The notes under the pieces were generated by a model. The model made no database searches. It was given only the letters and a program-made list of their open reading frames with translations, and was not told the origin of the DNA. This document shows positions 61,035-64,000 of a DNA stretch of 64,000 bases, piece after piece. The stretch's first letter is position 1, and each line of letters opens with the position of its first letter. The translations under genes were made by a program, and so were the position numbers. Origin of the DNA: Microbulbifer sp. ALW1 (GTDB taxonomy: Bacteria > Pseudomonadota > Gammaproteobacteria > Pseudomonadales > Cellvibrionaceae); contig NZ_CP047569.1 of assembly GCF_009903625.1 (NCBI RefSeq), forward strand, positions 4,193,501 to 4,257,500. Direction: 5' to 3'.

Positions 61035-61056
61035 ATTGTGCACAATTAAAATTGCA
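61035..61056. promoter_or_regulatory. Candidate OhrR operator upstream of the peroxidase operon
   Basis: ATTGTGCACAAT (61035-61046) is a perfect palindrome, overlapping ACAATTAAAATTGCA (61042-61056), which is close to the known OhrR half-site pattern TACAATT-AATTGTA. It is about 40 bp upstream of the peroxidase start, as expected for autoregulation by the adjacent OhrR-like protein. The assignment is inference. Confidence 0.55.
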
Positions 61057-61285
61057 ACCCCAAAGCTAGACGCCATATGTAGGCAAGGGAGCAGCAAGCT
61101 CCTTGTGGATTGATTTTGTTGAGAATTTTTTAGTTATGCACAGGTACGTTACCCACAAAAACTCTGGATAGAGTTGTGAATAAGTTTGGGATAGGCGGTT
61201 TGAGTGGCGTGGTTGCTGGGTTTCGGTAACCGTTTAAAAATGCGTCGGTAACCTGGCAGCCACTATTTGGTAATAAAACCGGTAT

Positions 61286-61323
61286 AAAAAAGCCCCGAGT
61301 GCTTGCGCGCCCGGGGCTTTTTT
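61286..61323 (-). terminator. rrf: Second rRNA operon terminator
   Basis: The stem AAAAAAGCCCCG / CGGGGCTTTTTT closes a GC-rich 14-nt loop and is followed by a T6 run on the minus strand. It is tandem with the terminator at 61355-61389. Confidence 0.8.
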
Positions 61324-61354
61324 ATGCTCGATCGGTGGAGCAAAAACCACAATG

Positions 61355-61389
61355 AAAAAAGCCCTGACCGCGGAGCGATCAGGGCTTTT
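61355..61389 (-). terminator. First rRNA operon terminator
   Basis: The stem AAAAGCCCTGA / TCAGGGCTTTT with an 11-nt loop is followed on the minus strand by TTTTTTCATTG. It starts 10 bp past the 5S gene. Confidence 0.85.
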
Positions 61390-61398
61390 GAATAGAAA

Positions 61399-61514
61399 CC
61401 TGACGATGACCTACTCTCACATGGGGAATCCCCACACTACCATCGGCGATGTTGCGTTTCACTTCTGAGTTCGGCAAGGGATCAGGTGGTTCCACAACTC
61501 TATTGTCGTCAGGC
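61399..61514 (-). rRNA. rrf: 5S ribosomal RNA
   Basis: About 116 nt match the typical gammaproteobacterial 5S rRNA. The minus strand runs TGCCTGACGACAATAGAG to CATCGTCAGG with complementary ends (CCTGACGA / TCGTCAGG) and the conserved CCGAACTCAGAAGTGAAAC loop. End positions are accurate to a few bases. Confidence 0.96.
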
Positions 61515-61734
61515 AAACTGGCTTGGGTTGGCTTGGTCTTATGGGCTCGTTGCCCTGCGCTGCCTGTTATCGCTGTTTGCCTCGGTCATTCTGGTGACCG
61601 GCGATAACCCCAAATAAGTCGGTAAAACACTCTGTAGTAATACACCGCAAGTCGATCAATCGAACGTTGCGTCTCTCGGCTTACAATCCGCTGATCATCT
61701 CGATCAGTCAATCGTTAGTAACCATCTCTGTTGT
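61515..61734. other. 23S-5S spacer
   Basis: The 220-bp spacer contains no tRNA. Inverted repeats GTTATCGC (61566-61573) and GCGATAAC (61601-61608) with an inner GGTCA/TGACC stem look like rRNA processing structures. Confidence 0.7.

Positions 61735-64000
<2,266 letters not shown>

Larger units (their letters stand above)
60999..61354. other. Region between the peroxidase gene and the rRNA terminators
   Basis: It contains the candidate peroxide operator (61035-61056) and the second rRNA terminator (61286-61323). Otherwise it is A+T-rich promoter-like sequence for the gpx-ohrR operon. Confidence 0.6.

Noticed and set aside
61515..61734. tRNA in the 23S-5S spacer
   Set aside because: No cloverleaf or CCA-ended structure was found.

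Overview
The window reads as chromosomal DNA of a marine, Gram-negative gammaproteobacterium, most likely from the Cellvibrionales / Microbulbifer-like group. That placement is inferred from the protein families, the poly-serine lipoprotein, the many lipoboxes and the E. coli-like 23S/5S rRNA; no database search was possible. It holds about 46 protein genes, most with clear RBSs and many with clean hairpin terminators. No insertion sequence, prophage, CRISPR array or tRNA was seen.

Layout. 1-3405 (+): two tandem MltF-like lytic transglycosylases, the first cut by the window edge. 3382-5830 (-): a diheme cytochrome c of the SO_2930 type and a parallel beta-helix lipoprotein, translationally overlapped, with an 18-bp operator-like palindrome upstream. 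6283-8455 (-): a Yip1-type membrane protein and ilvE.

9267-25341 (+): a 16-kb, 13-gene, strictly co-oriented cluster and the most interesting part of the window. It encodes a TPR protein with a TonB-C-like end, a poly-Ser lipoprotein, a second lipoprotein, a membrane TPR/PEGA-like protein, a five-PEGA protein fused to an FGE/SUMF1 fold that lacks the catalytic cysteines, and a small exported protein. These are followed by a MotA/TolQ/ExbB-type channel protein, a degenerate Hsp70/actin-fold protein, two paralogous VWA proteins, two more lipoproteins and an M48 metalloprotease lipoprotein. The single transmembrane helix of each VWA protein carries an ExbD/TolR/MotB-like Asp. I interpret this as an ion-motive-force-driven envelope machine in which VWA domains replace the usual peptidoglycan-binding or TonB-linked modules.

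25446-34041: a membrane GGDEF diguanylate cyclase, enoyl-CoA hydratase, tryptophan 2,3-dioxygenase, a lone ExbD, methylglyoxal synthase, a small conserved protein, a membrane thioredoxin-fold protein and a histone H1-like Lys/Ala protein. 34085-46938: an RND pump with its adaptor, a cNMP-binding protein, a chalcone-isomerase-like/TonB-C fusion, an M13 peptidase, an MFS-PlsC fusion, Tpx and an RpiB-family isomerase. 47234-59550: an M28 peptidase, a small membrane protein, a TSUP transporter, an acyltransferase, prfC, a frameshifted aminopeptidase P, an alpha/beta hydrolase, a MATE pump, a rimI-holD pair and leuA. 60022-60998: a peroxide-response pair (glutathione peroxidase and an OhrR-like MarR regulator). 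61355-64000 (-): the 3' end of an rRNA operon (tandem terminators, 5S, partial 23S).
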